Below, piece by piece: positions 60,101-64,000 of a DNA stretch of 64,000 nucleotides. Position 1 is the first letter of the stretch, and each line of letters begins with the position of its first letter. The DNA is from Mixophyes australis (lineage: Eukaryota > Chordata > Amphibia > Anura > Limnodynastidae): positions 159,400,727-159,464,726 of the forward strand of contig JAVHZZ010000004.1 in assembly GCA_036250195.1 (NCBI GenBank), written 5' to 3'. The position numbers and the translations under genes were made by a program. The notes beneath the pieces are model-generated. The model did not search any database. It saw only the letters and a program-made list of their open reading frames with translations, and was not told the DNA's origin.

Positions 60101-61140
60101 GGATGAGAAGTAAGAAGGAGTAGATTAAGATGTCATGAGAACCATTTTTGAGCAGTGAAAGAGGTACAACTAGTTAGACTCTTGCAAGAGGTGAGGAAAA
60201 AATACAGTAAATGGGATGTTGTCTCATCACTGTATGTCTGGATGGAGAAAAACTGATAAGCTAGTTTAAGAGATTATGCCGTTATATGGGGTGCTTTGTG
60301 AAAAATGGATTAGTTACCTGTCAAACTGGGTCTGAGTCTATGTCATGAGTATAAAAGGCCATTATTTGTTGAATATACTTGTTATAGATTTCTTGTATGT
60401 CATAAAATACATTCCTGTGGGCTAGGCTGACAATCTAATTCTAACTACATACATAGACCATCATTTCTATAGCCAGAGATTTGCATGCCAATGCAACATT
60501 TATGACTAAATAATAGGGGGAGTCTTCCAATCATTAATAGTACAAAGGTTTCAACCAAGAAACAATGTGATGGATGTTTAAAACTGCCTTTTGCCAGTGA
60601 AAGAATTGCAGCCATTTCAAATCTTTGCTAAAAAACAGATAAAAGCAAATAGTATATAGGACATTATTGACATTAATGTTACAACAATAGCATTTCAAAT
60701 TTATCTCTTCTCTTTGTTTCATTCATTTGTAATCACTGTGGGGCTGATGCAGAGTGGGACATTTTGCATAGTGTATCTTGGGCGAAATCTCTCTGTGCAC
60801 GCCCAGAAAGAGGGTGCATGTATATGTGACTATGTAGATTGCACTATTCTGACACTTATGCCTGCCTGGGCCTGGAGAGGCAGGACGGTGGAGATAAGAG
60901 CTTTCTAACTTTGGCCAAGTACACTAAAAGTGTGTTTACGCAAATGCTGCTCATGCAGACTTGTAGAGACATGCATTTACACCTTCTAGGAGGCGTACTG
61001 TTTGCACTTGCTATAGGGTAGTTGCAAATACTACAATAAAGTGTCATAAACCAGGTAAATATACTGTTGATGTGAAGGCAGATGCATTTGAAGATGTGTA
61101 TCGCTCTGCATATGACCAGAAATACGCTGTTTTTCCAAGT
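57111..61140. other. Non-coding; left part may be L1 5' UTR
   Basis: Up to about 58.3 kb the sequence may be L1 5' untranslated DNA. Beyond that it is AT-rich. GGGGCTGATGCAGAGT at 60738-60753 resembles MITE termini, but no inverse partner was found. No gene was recognised. Confidence 0.4.
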
Positions 61141-61421
61141 TAGAGCATGGCCTTATCTGTGTGGAGTTTGTATGTTCTCCCCGTGTTTGCATGGGTTTCC
61201 TCCGGGTGCTCTGGTATCCTACCACACTCCAAAAACATACTAGTAGGTTAATTGGCTGCTATTAAATTGCTCTTAGTCTCTCTGTCTGTCTGTCTGTGTG
61301 TATGCAAATTAGGGGATTTAGATTGTAAGCTCCAATGGGGCAGGGACTGATGTGAATGAGTTCTCTGTACAGCGCTGCAGAATTAGTGGCGCTATATAAA
61401 TAACTGATGATGATGATGATA
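61141..61421 (+). mobile_element. L2-type LINE 3' end, plus strand
   Basis: Non-coding 3' region with GTTCTCCCCGTGTTTGCATG (61172-61191), ACACTCCAAAAACATACTAG and GTAAGCTCCAATGGGGCAG, ending in GTGGCGCTATATAAATAACT and (GAT)n at about 61389-61421. This is a different L2 subfamily from the 14.5-kb copy. Confidence 0.75.
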
Positions 61422-63173
61422 GTGCTGTGTGCCCTATCATGGGTCCACCTATTGCTTACAAATGCCAAGCTTAACCACTCCCTGGTGAAGTGTAAAGTAA
61501 TGGATCTAGCTCTGCACCAGTAACACATGTGTCAAATTTTTATCAAGCTTCAGTGTAGGACCTACATAAAATGAGGTACCCTTAATGCTGGGATGCAAGC
61601 TTAAATGTTTTGATCAAAATATGAACTAATACCTCATGTTTTCATTTTGCTAGATACACATAGATATGCAGTATCAAGAATAAGCACTGGCAACAATTGT
61701 CATTTTGTATTGTATACTTTTATAGGCATTTATATTGTCATGCAGCTGGTACCATATATAACATGGGATATACCGAGCGCAGACTTATTTCTTTCCTGGT
61801 TTTGTCTCAACATTTTGACAAGTGTGCATCAGATACACTTACAGCCATGCAGTTCATAAGTACAAGAACAGTTTTTTAAGATTTGTTTTGGCATGCCTAA
61901 TGAATAAAGCACTATCAGCTTCAGAGGCCAATTCGAAATCAGCTTATCATAAGCGGCTAGCTTATGGTAAAAACCTTCGCCATCACCATCACTCAGGCTC
62001 TTGAAAGTTATATGACTAAAGATAGACAAAGCTGCATCTCTGAGGACATGTGCAGTACAAAGGTGTGCACCTCAAAATGCTTTAGTTTTGCAGTGGTGCA
62101 AATAATGCATTTTAGGGTTCTCAGGTACTAAAAATGCACCACACCTATCAGGAAATGGAAAAAACTAGGCACTCTGCTTTAAAGTGCACTTTTGAGTTTG
62201 ATGATAAATTATATAATAGGTAAAGAGCACCTAGAAATGCGCTTCTTTGCCATAGTGTAACTGGAAGGCAAAAAATGCATCTCATCAAAGTATAGAAAGA
62301 GACAATCTCTCCATCAGCTAAGATCTTTGGAGCACTATAAATGCATAACAATAACTTTTTGCAAGTATGTTTTAATGTGTGAAATTCACATATTTGTCTA
62401 TGATAATCCCTCATTTGTGACTAGGGATTTATGGCTGCGTTTAGGATCTCAGTGATAAGCCTTTTCATTGGGAATTTTTAACCCTAAATATAATTTTCTA
62501 ATGAAATTTGCAACTAGCTGCCACTTATAAACATGGTAAATTATTCTAATACATTCAACTTAATGTGAATGGTAGGGTTTTAATCAGAGGGCTCCAAATA
62601 AACTCTAAAAGTGGGGTGAAACCAGAGAATTACTGCAAAATTAATGTGTTATTGAAGAGTGTAAATGGCTGTGTACTCTACTGCAAAGCAAGGAAAATCC
62701 CTAAAAATGCGTGTCCTCCGCCCCTTTATCTCATTTTAATAATCTTTTTCCGCAAAATGAAATATTTATAGTTTTGGACAGGCCTGTAAAATGAAGCGAC
62801 TCCATGCGCGTATTTGGCACTTAAAAAGTAATACTTCACTCCAACTAACTCCTTCCAATGGCCGATGCAAACATAAGCACTGTTGCAAATGCTGTTAACC
62901 TGTAACACAACTAGATGCACCAGAACAAATAGAGAACTATCACACCATTATAGAGGATTTTATATGGCGCCTTGGCAGTTTTGTGCTTTGTTGCAAATAA
63001 TCTTAATGTTTAAGACAACATCAATAATAGAGATAACATTTTTTTAAAGAAATTCTGTAAAATATTCACCTCATTCTACATTTGGGTGTTTTGGCCTATT
63101 GTCAACAAATTTTGGATACAAGTGTTCCCAGGCCTACCCAAACCACACCACACAGCGGAATGAATTGCCTGTC
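61422..63173. other. AT-rich non-coding stretch
   Basis: Nothing recognised. Confidence 0.45.
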
Positions 63174-63400
63174 ATCGTCATCATCATCAGTTATTTATAT
63201 AGCGCCACTGATTCCGTAGCGCTGTACAGAAAACTCATTCACATCAGTCCCTGCCCCATTGGAGCTTAGTCTAAATTCCCTAACACACAGACAGACAGAT
63301 AGAGAGAGAGAGAGACTAGGGTCAATTTTAATATCAGCCAATTAAACTACTAGTATGTTTTTGGAGTGTGGGATTAAACCAGAGCAAAGTCCCAGCTGTA
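63174..63400 (-). mobile_element. L2-type LINE 3' end, minus strand
   Basis: Inverse of the 61141-61421 family: ATCATCATCAGTTATTTATA with TAGCGCCACTGATTCCGTAG at about 63180-63220, then CCCCATTGGAGCTTA, and GTTTTTGGAGTGTGGGATT near 63358-63376. An AGACAGACAGATAGAGAGAG tract lies inside. Confidence 0.75.
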
Positions 63401-64000
63401 TTCATAGTCTATAAATTCAGCTTCCGCTGTTCAGTTCTAAATTCAATATACCCGAAATATTGCCACAACTTTACTCATCTCTACTCTTTTCTAGTCCTGT
63501 TGAAATATTAAACAATTACTACAAATAACTTATATTTTCAGTTTAATATCTTTTCAAATCTAGTTTGATCCTAATCAATATAGTGTTAGTGGCGCTATAT
63601 AAATAGATGATGATGATGATGATAGTGTTATACTTATGATGATACATTCAAATTTTACATAGAGCACTGATTGCTCTTATGAATTTTGTGCAGGTGTGAC
63701 AAATGTTATGATTTGTTCAATAAATTTGAGAGATTTCAGCATTTCCAATTTGTTGCCAGATAACTGACTGAGCATGTAGTTACAAAACTACAGACAGCAC
63801 TGAACACACATTACACTAGACCATAGGCAGGAAAGTGTTTCAATTGCAAACCTTAAAAATGATGACAACTATATTCTGTCAATCATCAAGTATATCACAA
63901 TCATTTTGAAGTACTCTAAGGCAATGCAGGTATGCTACACACCCTTTCCAGTCCACAATTTGAAGAATTTGGAGGATCTTATAGTTTGTTTCTTTTTAAA
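63401..64000. other. AT-rich non-coding stretch
   Basis: Nothing recognised apart from the 33-bp L2 insertion at 63589-63621. Confidence 0.45.
63589..63621 (+). mobile_element. 33-bp L2 3' terminus with perfect 9-bp target duplication
   Basis: GTGGCGCTATATAAATAGAT plus a (GAT)n tail is the extreme 3' end of the L2 family at 61.4 kb. ATAGTGTTA flanks it directly on both sides (63580-63588 and 63622-63630). This fits a LINE insertion truncated almost immediately after priming. Confidence 0.8.

Overview
This window looks like intergenic DNA from a vertebrate, most likely an amphibian (frog). It is AT-rich and full of microsatellites. Almost everything recognisable is a decayed transposable element: L2, CR1 and L1 LINEs, hAT transposons and MITEs, a PIF/Harbinger-like MITE, and Ty3/gypsy-like LTR retrotransposon pieces of the Gmr1 type. 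I found no convincing host protein-coding exon, rRNA or tRNA gene, CRISPR array or operon. The amphibian assignment is an inference from the mix of repeats: L2 tails in (GATG)n or (GAT)n, a CR1 tail of ACTATGTTA type, ZBED-like hAT families and Gmr1-like elements.

Layout. 1-2.6 kb: a broken Gmr1-like pol in the order protease, integrase, reverse transcriptase. 2.97-3.86 kb: an insertion flanked by a 14-bp direct repeat that contains a near-perfect palindrome with 378-bp arms. 5.8-8.9 kb: three 5'-truncated L2 LINEs, two of them tail to tail. 9.0-11.6 kb: a hAT MITE with an 8-bp target duplication, then a hAT-like element carrying a 30-bp minisatellite. 12.3-13.4 kb: an LTR-element leader and a gag with SCAN-related capsid sequence. 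13.8-14.5 kb: a 283-bp tandem repeat and a small palindrome. 14.5-17.4 kb: the best-preserved LINE (L2), with a 413-codon open reverse transcriptase. 18.2-22.2 kb: two ~450-bp inverted arms about 3.1 kb apart. 24.7-30.5 kb: two differently deleted hAT transposons. 32.0-33.4 kb: a complete non-autonomous hAT element with an 8-bp target duplication. 36.4 kb: a hammerhead-like motif. 37.8-44.5 kb: hAT remains interrupted by a CR1 LINE. 49.2-57.1 kb: an L1 LINE on the minus strand interrupted by an L2 and by a small MITE. 61.1-63.6 kb: three L2 3' ends, one only 33 bp long.

The annotated proteins do not form a pathway. They are parts of selfish elements: retropepsin, integrase, reverse transcriptase, gag, LINE endonuclease/reverse transcriptase and hAT transposase. 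Almost all carry stops or frameshifts. What the window shows is a history of nested insertion and internal deletion. The most unusual items are the palindrome, the integrase-before-RT order, the SCAN-like gag, the hammerhead-like motif and the 18-22 kb inverted arms.
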